DNA from: Cobetia marina
GTDB taxonomy: Bacteria; Pseudomonadota; Gammaproteobacteria; Pseudomonadales; Halomonadaceae
Assembly: GCF_001720485.1 (NCBI RefSeq)
Contig: NZ_CP017114.1
Location: 1,860,001 to 1,924,000, forward strand
Length of the DNA stretch: 64,000 nucleotides
Direction of reading: 5' to 3'
In this document: piece by piece, positions 18,828 to 27,405 of the stretch
Layout: each line of letters opens with the position of its first letter
Numbering within the stretch: position 1 is the first letter of the stretch
The notes under the pieces: generated by a model
Database searches by the model: none
Told to the model about the DNA's origin: nothing
The model's input: the letters and a program-made list of their open reading frames with translations, nothing else
Program-made: the position numbers and the translations under genes

Positions 18828-20108
18828 TCATACCAGTGACAGCAGGGCGGTGACCAGCAGTTCGTTGTCGTAGTAGGGTGCGCTCTGCTCGCTGATCAGG
18901 CGAGTGTCGATCACGGTCAGCCCCATGCGCTCCAGCGCGGGGACAGAGACGCCGCCGGGGTAGTCGCCACGCTGACTGTCCAGCAGCACGATGTTGAGCA
19001 GATGCTCGTTGGGGCAGTCGTTGCGCGAGACATCCAGGTCCGCACACAGGGTATCGATCAGGGTCGCGACCAGTTGCTCGAGTGTCTTGCCGGTCTGCTC
19101 CGGGTCCGGACTGCAGTTGGGGATGTAGACCTTGGGACAGGGGTTGGCCAGTATCGCGCGTCCCACCCCGCTGGGCAGCAGGTTGGCGATGACGCTGGAG
19201 TAGAAACTGCCCGGCGGAAAGCAGATCAGTTCCGCGGAATCGATCAGCTGACGGTTGTTGAGGTGCAGCGCAGGTCGCACGGGCACGATGGCACCGGCGT
19301 CATTGTGCGTCTCTCTCTCTGTGGTGCTGTCCGTCGTATTGTCCTTGGCACTGGCTTTTGGACTGGCCTTCGCGCTGGCCTCGACCAGCTGGATGCGCGC
19401 GATCGGGCTCTCCAGTGGCGCGACTTCCTTGCCGGTGATCTGGTGCTGGCCGATGATTCTGCGCCCATCTTCCAGGGTGACGGCCAGATGGCAGTCGGCA
19501 TTGATGATGGCGCGCACCGTCCCGCGTACATGCACCAGCTTGGAGAACAGGAAGATGATCTGGTCGAGCTGCTCATGATGGTTCAGGTAGCCGCCGGCGA
19601 TGATCAGATTGCCGATGCTGGCGCCGCGCAGATCGAAGCCTGCCGGCATGGCCTCGATCAGAAAGCCCAGCTGATGACAGATGAGCGTGCGCATGGGCTC
19701 CGCCACGGCCATGCTGAGCGGATGACGGCCCGCCGCCAGTTCCCGCAGGGTGGCCTGCAGCATCTCCGGGCGTGCTTCGGCTGGCAGACGGTGCGTGAAC
19801 AACCGGTAGATCTCCGGGTGCCCCAGCACGCTGTCATCGGCCAGCGCCATCAGGCGTGAGCGAAGGTCGCCGATGGCCGGCATCGAGAAGGCGTCACGCA
19901 GCTTGGCGGAGCTGCCACCGGAATCGAAGGGCGTCACCAGATGGATGCTGTGATGGGTATAGCGCGTCAGGGTGCGCGAGATGCCCGTCAGCGCCGTGCC
20001 GCCGCTGAAGAACAGCACACGGGGGCCGACCTCCGGTGCCTTGTGATAACGCCTGACGCGTAATGGATCCGGGACCCTTGCGGTCCGACTGACCCTGACC
20101 TCTGCCAT
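18828..20108 (-). CDS. CofD/YvcK-like nucleotide-sugar/phosphotransferase-fold protein
   Basis: 426 aa from M at 20108 (AAAGGA upstream); a start at 20141 adds 11 basic residues and has a weaker site. The fold signature of the CofD/YvcK superfamily is seen: VLFFSGGTALTGIS near the N-terminus, VTPFDSGGSSAKLRDAFSMPAIGDLRSRL, GASIGNLIIAGGYL, then ELICFPPGSFYSSVIANLLP and YIPNCSPDPEQ. A low-complexity Ala/Ser/Lys/Thr insert (near 19300-19400) splits the middle. CofD transfers 2-phospho-L-lactate in F420 synthesis and YvcK controls cell-wall and carbon metabolism; this one resembles the proteobacterial offshoot of unknown role. It lies within 100 nt of the HAD gene on the same strand and might be read from the same transcript. 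Confidence 0.75.
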   Translation of the reverse strand: MAEVRVSRTARVPDPLRVRRYHKAPEVGPRVLFFSGGTALTGISRTLTRYTHHSIHLVTPFDSGGSSAKLRDAFSMPAIGDLRSRLMALADDSVLGHPEIYRLFTHRLPAEARPEMLQATLRELAAGRHPLSMAVAEPMRTLICHQLGFLIEAMPAGFDLRGASIGNLIIAGGYLNHHEQLDQIIFLFSKLVHVRGTVRAIINADCHLAVTLEDGRRIIGQHQITGKEVAPLESPIARIQLVEASAKASPKASAKDNTTDSTTERETHNDAGAIVPVRPALHLNNRQLIDSAELICFPPGSFYSSVIANLLPSGVGRAILANPCPKVYIPNCSPDPEQTGKTLEQLVATLIDTLCADLDVSRNDCPNEHLLNIVLLDSQRGDYPGGVSVPALERMGLTVIDTRLISEQSAPYYDNELLVTALLSLV

Positions 20109-20199
20109 GTTGCGGCTTCCTTTGCCTTTCGTCTTGGGCATAGAGTGCCTTTTTTTGCGTCAGTCGTCGCCTGTTTCGGGAGTGAAAGCGCTCAGTCCC

Positions 20200-20916
20200 T
20201 CAGTCGTAACCTTGCCAACGCAGGCGCGGCCAGTGGCGCTGCGTGGCGATGGCTTCCAGGGTCGGGTCGGCACAGACCGCATGCGGGTGATCGACGAACT
20301 CCAGCAACGCCAGATCATTGCGTGAATCCGAATAGCCCCAGGTGAGGAGGCTGTGCCCATCGGGGCCGAGATGCTCTGCCAGCCAGTGCGTCAAGGCCGC
20401 AAGCTTGCCATCGCGGAAGGTACGGATGCCCTGGGCGCGTCCCGTGTAGCAGCCATCCTTGACCTCCAGGCGAGTCGCCAGCGCGGCATCCAATGCCAGT
20501 CGCTCTGCCAGCGGTGCCACCAGCTGGGCTGTCGAGGCCGAGATGATCACGACCTGATGGCCCTGATCACGATGCCAGGCGATGCGCTCGCGACCCTCAC
20601 GGTAGAGGCGCGGCAGCAGTTCGGTATCGAGGAAGGTGCCCACCTCGGCCTCGACCTCACTGACGGTGCGACCGGCCAGCGGGGAGAGCAGATGGCTCAG
20701 GTGCGCTTCCATGTCGAGTCGACCCGCGGCGTAGTCTGCCATCTGCTGCGCCCAGATGGCGCGATATCGCTCGGGGTCCGTGATCCAGCCCAGCTGGATC
20801 AGCCACTCGGTCCACAGTCCCGTAGCGTCGCCATCCAGCAGGGTGTCATCGAGATCGAAGATGGCCAGCCCGCGCACTTCCCCCCCAGGCACTTCACTCA
20901 TGTGCATTTCATCCAT
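20200..20916 (-). CDS. HAD-superfamily phosphatase (subclass IB-like)
   Basis: 238 aa cytosolic phosphatase. Motif I is FDLDDTLLDGDA (nucleophile first D, acid third D), motif II VVIISAST, and motif III/IV GYSDSRNDLALLE. The helical cap between motifs I and II fits the IB (phosphoserine-phosphatase-like) subclass, not PhnX. ATG 20916 overlaps the stop of the upstream ATPase gene (ATGGATGA), showing coupling; M at 20901 is an alternative. It is the last gene of the organophosphorus uptake operon and may release phosphate from the imported or hydrolysed product. The substrate is unknown. Confidence 0.85.
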   Translation of the reverse strand: MDEMHMSEVPGGEVRGLAIFDLDDTLLDGDATGLWTEWLIQLGWITDPERYRAIWAQQMADYAAGRLDMEAHLSHLLSPLAGRTVSEVEAEVGTFLDTELLPRLYREGRERIAWHRDQGHQVVIISASTAQLVAPLAERLALDAALATRLEVKDGCYTGRAQGIRTFRDGKLAALTHWLAEHLGPDGHSLLTWGYSDSRNDLALLEFVDHPHAVCADPTLEAIATQRHWPRLRWQGYD

Positions 20917-22108
20917 TTGCCACCCGTGACCTGTCGCCAGTGTCGTGTGTGCCCAGCGCCTGGACTTCGTCGAGATCGGCATGCACCTGCACGCGCAGAT
21001 GGTCGGGGAGCAGCTGGCGGGCACTGCGGTTGAGCACATCGACGTTGAGACGCAGTCCCTGACAATCCACCTCGTAGCGCACGATGTTGCCCAGCAATTG
21101 ATGGCGCAGGATGACGCCGGGCAGCGCTGGCCCCACATTGGCCGGCAATGGCTGGAGCGGGAAGTCGAGGCCAGCCTCCAGGTGCCCGGGGAGGAGGGGA
21201 CGTGTCATCTCATCCGGCTGCAGATAAAGCGCCTCCGGCCGCAATGCGACCTGCGGGCTATCGCACAGGTAGCCGAGCAGGGGGCGGGCAAGCTCGCTGC
21301 CGATCAGATTGTAATGGCCCATGAAGCCTGCGGCCGTGGCGTCTACCGGTCGGGTGTAGAGCGATGCTGCGTTGCCCTGCTGGAGAATGCTGCCCTGATG
21401 CATCAGGAAGATGCGATCCGAGAGCAGCAAGGCCTCTTCCTGATCGTGGGTGACGAACAGGGTGGTGAGGCCGAGGCTCTTCTGGATGTCGCGTATCTGG
21501 TCGCGCAGATGACGGCGGATGCGCGCATCCAGCGCCGAGAGCGGCTCATCGAGCAGCAGGATCTGGGGCTCGACCACCAGCGCGCGCGCCAGTGCCACGC
21601 GTTGTCGCTGGCCACCAGACAGCTGATGTGGATAGCGCTGTGCCTGGTCGGTCAGCTCCACCAGTCGCAGCACTTCGGTGACGCGGCGCTCGCGCTCCTC
21701 GGGGCGCACCTTCTTCATGCGCAGGCCGAAGGCGACGTTGTCCGCCACGCGCATGTTGGGGAACAGCGCATAGTGCTGGAAGACCATGCCGATGCCGCGC
21801 CGCTGGGGCGGCAGACGGGTGATGTCGTGACCATCGACGATGATCTCGCCGCTGTCCACGTCGTTGAGCCCGGCAATGGCGCGCAGCAGGGTGGATTTTC
21901 CGCAGCCAGAGGGCCCGAGCAGGGTGATGAACTCGCCACGGGCGATCTCGGCATCGATGTCGGAGAACACGCGCGTCTTGCCGAAACGCTTGGCCAGGCC
22001 CTTGAGCGTCAGGTACTGCTGGTCGGCGGCCTGTTCACGCAACGCGCTGGTCAGCAGGCCATCGCTGTCGTGGCGAGAGTGGGTCTGCGGCATATCGGTG
22101 GCAAGCAT
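20909..22108 (-). CDS. ABC transporter ATPase, PhnT-like (organophosphorus uptake)
   Basis: 399 aa import ATPase of the Pot/Fbp class. Walker A GPSGCGKST, Q-loop VFQHYALFPNMRVADNVAFGL, signature QLSGGQRQRVALARAL, Walker B ILLLDEPLSALD, H-loop LFVTHDQEEAL. A C-terminal TOBE-like regulatory domain (about 290-390) follows. The ATG overlaps the upstream permease stop by 1 nt (TGATG). It energises the two permeases encoded upstream. Resemblance to 2-aminoethylphosphonate transport ATPases plus the PhnR-like regulator gives the substrate class; the exact solute is not known. Confidence 0.88.
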   Translation of the reverse strand: MLATDMPQTHSRHDSDGLLTSALREQAADQQYLTLKGLAKRFGKTRVFSDIDAEIARGEFITLLGPSGCGKSTLLRAIAGLNDVDSGEIIVDGHDITRLPPQRRGIGMVFQHYALFPNMRVADNVAFGLRMKKVRPEERERRVTEVLRLVELTDQAQRYPHQLSGGQRQRVALARALVVEPQILLLDEPLSALDARIRRHLRDQIRDIQKSLGLTTLFVTHDQEEALLLSDRIFLMHQGSILQQGNAASLYTRPVDATAAGFMGHYNLIGSELARPLLGYLCDSPQVALRPEALYLQPDEMTRPLLPGHLEAGLDFPLQPLPANVGPALPGVILRHQLLGNIVRYEVDCQGLRLNVDVLNRSARQLLPDHLRVQVHADLDEVQALGTHDTGDRSRVANG

Positions 22109-23073
22109 CAGCGGTGCCCTCGTGAATCGGTACGGGAATGGGGGGCGGCAGGGCCAGCTTTTGCGGGCGTGGCGGGCAGACCTTCCGTCATGGCGGTGGC
22201 CAGCGCCTCCTCGGGGTCTTCTTCCGGCATCGCCTGCTCGGCAGGCTGGCGGTTGCCCAGCCAGGTCAGGATCAGGGTGAACACGAACAGCGTGATGACC
22301 AGCGCGCTGGTGAAGTGGCCGCTGGCCCCGCGAATGTTGTTCAGGTAGACCTGCAGTGTCTCGAAACGGGTGCCGACCAGCATGTTGGCGAACACGAATT
22401 CACCGGCCAGAAACGAGAAGGCCAGGAAGACGGCGATCTGGATGCCGACCCGGATATTGGGCAGGACCACCTGGAAGAAGGCCTGCAGCGGGCTGGCGCC
22501 CAGCAACTGGGCGGCTTCCATCAGCGATGCCACATCCAGCGCCCGCAGGCTGTTGGCCAGCGCTCGGTACATGAAGGGCAGCACGATGGTGAAATAGGTG
22601 GGAATCAGGATCCAGGGCGTGCCGATGATCGTCAGTGGGCCGCCGGCATATAGCTGCAGCAGGCCGACCGAGGACACGATGGGCGGCACGGCGAAGGGCA
22701 GCAGGATCAGGCCATTCATCCAGCCATCCAGACGCGGATAGCGGGTATGGGCCAGGAAGACCACCGGCACGATCAACAGCAGTGACAGGATCAGGGCGCC
22801 GACGGCGACCAGCAGGGAGCGCCCGAATGCGGCGAGAAAACGGGGGGTGGTCCACAGCTCCAGAAACCACTTCACCGTCAGGCCATCGGGCGTGAGGCTG
22901 GCGCCCCAGCGGGTGGCAAGGGCGTAGAACAGCGTGGCCACCAGCGGCAGTGCCAGCAGCGTGAAGACGCTGCCCACCACCACGCTGTAGGGATTGAGCC
23001 CGCGTAGACGGGCCATCAGGCTGGGCAGCAGCGGCTTGCCATGGCGATACGGCAGTTCAGCGGGAAGTGACAT
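22108..23073 (-). CDS. ABC transporter permease, PhnV-like
   Basis: 321 aa, six membrane spans with the binding-protein-dependent transport motif EAAQLLGASPLQAFFQVVLPNIR (the EAA loop that docks on the ATPase). It overlaps the upstream permease by 17 nt and the downstream ATPase gene by 1 nt. A Glu/Ala/Pro-rich tail (PAEQAMPEEDPEEAL) extends past the last span. It pairs with the PhnU-like permease as the membrane channel for the solute bound by the periplasmic protein encoded first in the operon. Confidence 0.87.
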   Translation of the reverse strand: MSLPAELPYRHGKPLLPSLMARLRGLNPYSVVVGSVFTLLALPLVATLFYALATRWGASLTPDGLTVKWFLELWTTPRFLAAFGRSLLVAVGALILSLLLIVPVVFLAHTRYPRLDGWMNGLILLPFAVPPIVSSVGLLQLYAGGPLTIIGTPWILIPTYFTIVLPFMYRALANSLRALDVASLMEAAQLLGASPLQAFFQVVLPNIRVGIQIAVFLAFSFLAGEFVFANMLVGTRFETLQVYLNNIRGASGHFTSALVITLFVFTLILTWLGNRQPAEQAMPEEDPEEALATAMTEGLPATPAKAGPAAPHSRTDSRGHR

Positions 23074-23905
23074 GGTAGCTCCTGCGCATGAGCCACTGCT
23101 GGATCAGCGTGACGATGACGAGAATGACCACCAGTACCATCGCCAGTGCGCTGGCCAGTTCCGGCTGCAGGAAGAGGTCGCCGGAGACCAGATTGGCGAT
23201 GCGGATGGTCATCAGGTTGTAGCTGGTGTTCACCAGCGCATAGACGGTGGCATAGGCGCCCATGGCATTGGCGAACAGTACGGTGAGCGTGCCAGCCAGC
23301 GACGGCCAGAGCACGGGCAGGCCGATGTGCTGCCAGTAGGCCAGACGGTTGGCGCCGAGCAGGCTGGCGGCTTCGCGCCACTCGCCCTTGAGCGTGCTGA
23401 AGGCCGGGTAGAGCAGCAGGATGCCCAGCGGGATCTGGAACCAGGTGTAGATGACGATCAGGCCGGTGCGTGAATAGAGATTGAAGTCATCGATGATGCC
23501 CAGGCGCTCCAGCATCAAGGTCAGCATGCCGTTGGCCCCCATCAGGATGATGAAGGCGAAGGCCAGCGGCACGCCGGCGAAGTTGCTGGTCATGTTGGTG
23601 AAGGCGATCATCGCGCGCGTCAGGCCCGGCCCGCAGCGGTGCATGCTGTGACAGGTCACGGCGGCGATCGCCAGTCCCAGCACGCTGGACATCAGCGAGA
23701 TCTCGAGACTGCGGCCGATGGCCTGGCGGAAGAAGGGGGAGGTGGCGATTTCCTGAAAATTGGCCAGCCCCCAGCCTGCGGGGATCTTGAAGGCGCTGAT
23801 CATCACCCAGATCAGCGGGGCGATCTGGAAGGCGAAGAAGAGGATGGCGAAGGGCAGCAGCCACATCGCGGGACTGGTCAGCACTCGCCTGAGGAATGTC
23901 GGCAT
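23057..23905 (-). CDS. ABC transporter permease, PhnU-like
   Basis: 282 aa, six spans, with an EAA loop (WREAASLLGANRLAYWQHIGLPVLWPS). ATG 23905 overlaps the stop of the hydrolase gene (TGATG); a GTG one codon earlier is also possible. TSNFAGVPLAFAFIILMGANGMLT and YTWFQIPLGILLLYPAF resemble permeases of phosphonate and iron/polyamine-type importers. It forms the transmembrane heterodimer with the next permease. Confidence 0.87.
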   Translation of the reverse strand: MPTFLRRVLTSPAMWLLPFAILFFAFQIAPLIWVMISAFKIPAGWGLANFQEIATSPFFRQAIGRSLEISLMSSVLGLAIAAVTCHSMHRCGPGLTRAMIAFTNMTSNFAGVPLAFAFIILMGANGMLTLMLERLGIIDDFNLYSRTGLIVIYTWFQIPLGILLLYPAFSTLKGEWREAASLLGANRLAYWQHIGLPVLWPSLAGTLTVLFANAMGAYATVYALVNTSYNLMTIRIANLVSGDLFLQPELASALAMVLVVILVIVTLIQQWLMRRSYHVTSR

Positions 23906-24729
23906 CACGCGTCCCCTCCAGGGCCTGCCAGCAGGGATGTGTTGCTGGCCTTGTCGTGCTCCAGTCCCAGCACGCTTGCCAGGGTGCCACAGAGCTCGCG
24001 CTGGCGAAGGTTGCGGGCGGGGCTGCGGGCGAAGGCGCTGCCGAAGGTCCAGAGCGGCACTCGGCGCTCTTCTTCGAGAAGCCCGGAATGTGAACGGTCG
24101 GCGTTCATGCCGTGATCGGCGGTGACCATCACCTGATAGCCGGCCTCCAGCCAGCAGGGCAGGTAGTCGGCCAAGGCGACATCGGCATGACGCGCCGCAT
24201 TGCGATATTGCGCGGACTCACCGCCGTGGCGATGGCCGGCGTCATCGATGTTCATGCTGTGCACCAGCAGGAAGTCCGGGTCGTGACGCAGTCTCAGCAT
24301 CTCGGCATCGCTGAAGACGTGGTCGTCCGGGTAGTGATCCTGCCAGTAGAAGATGCCCGCCTGGATGGCGGATTCGGGATTGTCGAGCAGTCGGTGTCTG
24401 GCTGGCACGAACGGGGCGGCGACGTAGAGTTCGCTGACCCAGTGATAGGCGGCTGCCGCGGTGCGTCGCCCCTGCTGACTGGCGAGATCGAACAGGCTCA
24501 CGCCACGCGAGCGTCGCACGATGCCATTGTTGACGATGCCGGAGTCGACGGGCAGATCACCGGTCAACAGGCACTCATAGAGAGGTCGCGACATCGCTGG
24601 CAGTTCGCACTCCAGCGACTGGTACTGCCCGCGACCGGCCTCGACCAGGGCGCTCAGATAGCCCATGGCATGCCGGCCCACGGCATGGTTGAGGCCATCG
24701 AGCACGACAAGAATGACACGCTGGGACAT
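23905..24729 (-). CDS. Alkaline-phosphatase-superfamily hydrolase (phosphodiesterase or phosphonate hydrolase type)
   Basis: 274 aa with no signal peptide, so probably cytosolic. It has the nucleotide-pyrophosphatase/phosphodiesterase pattern: metal ligand D in VILVVLDGL, a nucleophile region LPAMSRPLYECLLTG with Ser where many relatives have Thr, metal D and H in HSMNIDDAGHRHG, and VTADHGMN. It is shorter than phosphonoacetate hydrolase PhnA (about 400 aa). Being the second gene of the uptake operon, it likely cleaves the imported organophosphorus compound. Substrate type (phosphodiester, monoester or C-P bond) cannot be decided from sequence. The start MSQRVILVV follows a GGAG site (ACGGAGTCTTC). 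Confidence 0.82.
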   Translation of the reverse strand: MSQRVILVVLDGLNHAVGRHAMGYLSALVEAGRGQYQSLECELPAMSRPLYECLLTGDLPVDSGIVNNGIVRRSRGVSLFDLASQQGRRTAAAAYHWVSELYVAAPFVPARHRLLDNPESAIQAGIFYWQDHYPDDHVFSDAEMLRLRHDPDFLLVHSMNIDDAGHRHGGESAQYRNAARHADVALADYLPCWLEAGYQVMVTADHGMNADRSHSGLLEEERRVPLWTFGSAFARSPARNLRQRELCGTLASVLGLEHDKASNTSLLAGPGGDA

Positions 24730-24748
24730 GAAGACTCCGTGAAGCTCA

Positions 24749-24776
24749 AGACGGCACCGTGTGGACGGTGCCGTCT
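24749..24776 (-). terminator. Intra-operon hairpin after the binding-protein gene
   Basis: Perfect 12-bp arms AGACGGCACCGT / ACGGTGCCGTCT with a GTGG loop lie between the binding-protein gene and the hydrolase gene. There is no T-tract. Such hairpins commonly stabilise the 3' end of the abundant binding-protein message and attenuate the rest of the operon. Confidence 0.7.
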
Positions 24777-24821
24777 GTCAGGATGGTGCGCGCTCTATCC
24801 GCTCTGGACAGAGGCCGGGGG

Positions 24822-25910
24822 TCACTGCTGGTGGATCAGTACCTGGGACTGCCACTGACGCGGCAGCTGTCGGGCACTGGCTTCCCAGCCGGCGAAGTCC
24901 TGTACCGGGCGGGCATTGGCGTACTGCTCGTTGGGCAGCAGCTTGGCGGCGATGTCTTCCGGCAGGGTCAGGTGCTCGGCACGGATCGGGCGGGCGTAAC
25001 CTGCCGCCAGGTTCAGCTGGCCGGCATCTGACAGGATGTACTCACGCGCCAGCTTGGCGGCGTTCGGGTGAGCGGCATGCTTGTTGATGATGGTGGCGTA
25101 GCCCGAGGTGACGGAGGCATCCGAGGGGATGACCACCTCGAAGGTGTCGCGGTTGATCTGATCGCGATAGTTGAGCGCGTTGAAGTCCCACAGCAGTGCG
25201 ACCTCCACCTCGCCCTTCTCCAGGTTGGCGATGCTCGGCTCGGCCAGTGACAGGCGTCCCTGGCGGGCCAGTTCGGCGAACACTTCCAGACCCGGCGTCA
25301 GGTCTGACTCGCTGCCGCCATTGGCGAAGGCTGCGGCCAGGATGGCGTTGTTGGCCTGGGACGCCTTGCCGACCGCGCCGACGGAGACCTTGTAATCGCC
25401 ATTGGCGAGATCCGCGAAGGAAGCGGGGCGCTGATCTTCACTGACGAGTGTCTTGTTGATCATCAGGGAGATGGTGCCGGTGTAGCCCAGCATCCATTCG
25501 CCATCTTCATCCTTGGCCCAGTCGGGGATCTCGTCCCAGGTGGTCGGCTTGTAGGCTTGAGTCACGCCCTGCTTGACCGCGATGGGGCCGAAGGCGAAGC
25601 CCACGTCACCGATATCTGCCGTGGCGTTCTCGCCTTCGGCCTTGAACTTGGCGACTTCCTCGGCGGAGCTCATGTCGGTATCGCTGTGCGCGATGGAATA
25701 CTTCGACTCGAGGTCTGCCCAGGTGTCCTTCCAGTTGGCCCAGCTGTCCGGCATGCCGACGCTGTCGACGCGGCCTTCTGCCTGGGCGGCCTTGAGCAGT
25801 GCTTCCGGCACTTCAGCGGCACTGACGGAGGCGCTGCTCAGCAGGGTGGCCATGAGGGCCGAGACCATCAGGCCGGCGGTACGGGGCGAGGTAGCGGTGA
25901 ACGACTTCAA
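24822..25910 (-). CDS. Periplasmic solute-binding protein of the organophosphorus ABC transporter
   Basis: 362 aa. A signal peptide (basic KSFTATSPR, then a hydrophobic stretch ending SSASVSA-A) sends it to the periplasm. Two-lobed family 1-type binding protein: GMPDSWANW, STNSW-like aromatic sites, ADIGDVGFAFGPIAVKQG, GEVEVALLWDFNALNY and ASVTSGYATIINKHAAHPNAAKLAREYILS. The likely start is TTG 25910, with GGGAGG seven bases upstream; the TTG at 25916 is too close to that site. First gene of a six-gene operon, read divergently from the GntR/UTRA regulator. Related to 2-aminoethylphosphonate and iron/thiamine-type binders; solute inferred only as organophosphorus. Confidence 0.88.
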   Translation of the reverse strand: MKSFTATSPRTAGLMVSALMATLLSSASVSAAEVPEALLKAAQAEGRVDSVGMPDSWANWKDTWADLESKYSIAHSDTDMSSAEEVAKFKAEGENATADIGDVGFAFGPIAVKQGVTQAYKPTTWDEIPDWAKDEDGEWMLGYTGTISLMINKTLVSEDQRPASFADLANGDYKVSVGAVGKASQANNAILAAAFANGGSESDLTPGLEVFAELARQGRLSLAEPSIANLEKGEVEVALLWDFNALNYRDQINRDTFEVVIPSDASVTSGYATIINKHAAHPNAAKLAREYILSDAGQLNLAAGYARPIRAEHLTLPEDIAAKLLPNEQYANARPVQDFAGWEASARQLPRQWQSQVLIHQQ

Positions 25911-26057
25911 TGACAATCCTCCCAGACGGGGTAATCAACGGATGCGAGAGTGCATTCCTGGCCAGCGAGTCGCCGAGGCGAGCAGGCAGGCGAGATGGGG
26001 TCAAAGCTGGTTCTTGTCCTGCGCAGTCTTCCTCGAGACCTGCCACCTCAATTTCTA

Positions 26058-26069
26058 TGGTCTAGTTCA
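26058..26069. promoter_or_regulatory. Putative GntR/UTRA operator, binding-protein side
   Basis: TGGTCTAGTTCA has a perfect left half of the palindrome TGGTCTAGACCA used by GntR/HutC-subfamily regulators (NagR, DasR, PhnF-like). It lies 148 bp upstream of the binding-protein start. A matching site in the opposite orientation is at 26371. Confidence 0.55.
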
Positions 26070-26370
26070 GTCTCGGGGCTGACATGACTTTACGCAGCGG
26101 TTGTGACAGTCGCGTGTCGTCACTATGTCAGTGTCGTGATGTCAGTGTCGTGGCAATGAGCCATCAGCCATCAGCGCTACATGTTTTGACGCAACGCTGC
26201 GTGGTGCCGGCTGATTTCCTGATAATTCCCTGCATGACAGCGTGCTCCTATGCTAGGCATCCGCCTCGGATTCTCACGCTCATCACATAGGAAGGCCTTG
26301 CGCTGTCACCGGATCGTCATGCCTGTGTCATGGTGCTCGGCGAGCGTGGGCTGACTGGCCTGGCGACGTC

Positions 26371-26382
26371 TACACTAGACCA
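26371..26382. promoter_or_regulatory. Putative GntR/UTRA operator, regulator side
   Basis: TACACTAGACCA is, on the other strand, TGGTCTAGTGTA, sharing nine leading bases with the site at 26058. It lies about 100 bp before the regulator start, so both divergent promoters appear to carry one site. The rest of the 25911-26484 interval holds no convincing gene. Confidence 0.55.
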
Positions 26383-26484
26383 CAGCGATCGCGATTCTCG
26401 TGCCTTGTCATGATGGACACCTTGGATGACATGCAAGTGACTCGCCAGAAATCGCTCTCTTTCGTTATCTTTCAGGAACTTCGC

Positions 26485-27255
26485 ATGCCTTCATCATCGA
26501 TCGAGCCCACAGGTGACGACGCAACTTCCCTGATGCACACTGCGGATTTGCCCGTCACCGGGCTCAAGGGCAGGCTGCTGAACCATCTTGAAGCAGCGCC
26601 GCTGCATGCCTCGCAGCGTCTGCCGTCCGAGCGTGAGATGATCGAGCGGTTCGGCACCACGCGAGTCACCTTGCGAGATGCCTTGCTGCAGCTGGAAGCG
26701 GAAGGGCGAATCTATCGCGAGAACCGCCGTGGCTGGTTCGTCTCGCCGCCGCGCCTCAGGTATGACCTGCTGGCATGTCTGCCTTTTCACGAGATGGTGC
26801 ATTCGCAGCAGCGGGTCGCTTCCACCGAGGTGCTGGCCGCTCAGGAAGTTCCCGCTGATGAGGTGATCGCCCAGCGTCTGGGAATTGCACGGGGTGCCGG
26901 GGTCTATCGCATCACGCGAGTGCGGCGCATCGATGGCCGGCGGGTGCTGCACGTCTGTCATCACCTGCGACGCGACTGCTTCCCCGGCATTCTTGATTTC
27001 GACCTCTCGGCGCATTCGCTGACGACGCTCTACTTTCACCAGTACGCCATTCGCATCCGGCGCGTGAGCTTCGAGCTGGCCTCCAGCGTGTTCGACGCCG
27101 AGACGGCCGTCGCCCTGAATGCGGCACCGGGTAGCCCGGCGCAGCGCATCACGCGGATCAACTTCGATCAGAATGGCCGCGCAGTGGACTGCGATGATGA
27201 ACACTGGCGTCACGATGCCATCGAGTTGACGTTATCCGCCGCACCACAACGCTAG
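26485..27255 (+). CDS. GntR-family regulator with UTRA domain, PhnR-like
   Basis: 256 aa. M 26485 has CAGGAA upstream; the open frame from 26410 lacks a site. The N-terminal winged helix (LPSEREMIERFGTTRVTLRDALLQLEAEG) ends in a wing IYRENRRGWFVSPPRLRYD, which strongly resembles PhnR regulators of aminoethylphosphonate clusters. A UTRA effector domain follows (GVYRITRVRRIDGRRVLHVCHHLRRDCFPGIL ...). It is divergent from the uptake operon and probably represses it and itself until the solute or a product binds. A terminator follows at 27313. Confidence 0.88.
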   Translation: MPSSSIEPTGDDATSLMHTADLPVTGLKGRLLNHLEAAPLHASQRLPSEREMIERFGTTRVTLRDALLQLEAEGRIYRENRRGWFVSPPRLRYDLLACLPFHEMVHSQQRVASTEVLAAQEVPADEVIAQRLGIARGAGVYRITRVRRIDGRRVLHVCHHLRRDCFPGILDFDLSAHSLTTLYFHQYAIRIRRVSFELASSVFDAETAVALNAAPGSPAQRITRINFDQNGRAVDCDDEHWRHDAIELTLSAAPQR

Positions 27256-27312
27256 AGGGCAATCTGGGGACACACACCACCAGTGTCCGGGACTTTCCTT
27301 CAACTCGACGAA

Positions 27313-27355
27313 AACGCCCGCAAGTCCTCCTCTGACGGGAAGGCTTGCGGGCGTT
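27313..27355. terminator. Terminator between the GntR gene and the NYN gene
   Basis: 12-bp arms AACGCCCGCAAG / CTTGCGGGCGTT with a 19-nt loop. A-rich flank on the left and GT-rich on the right; it can serve both convergent genes. Confidence 0.75.
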
Positions 27356-27405
27356 GTGGTAATGGCGTGCGTGATGTGGCCGTGGGGCATCGTGGGGGCA
27401 AGCCC

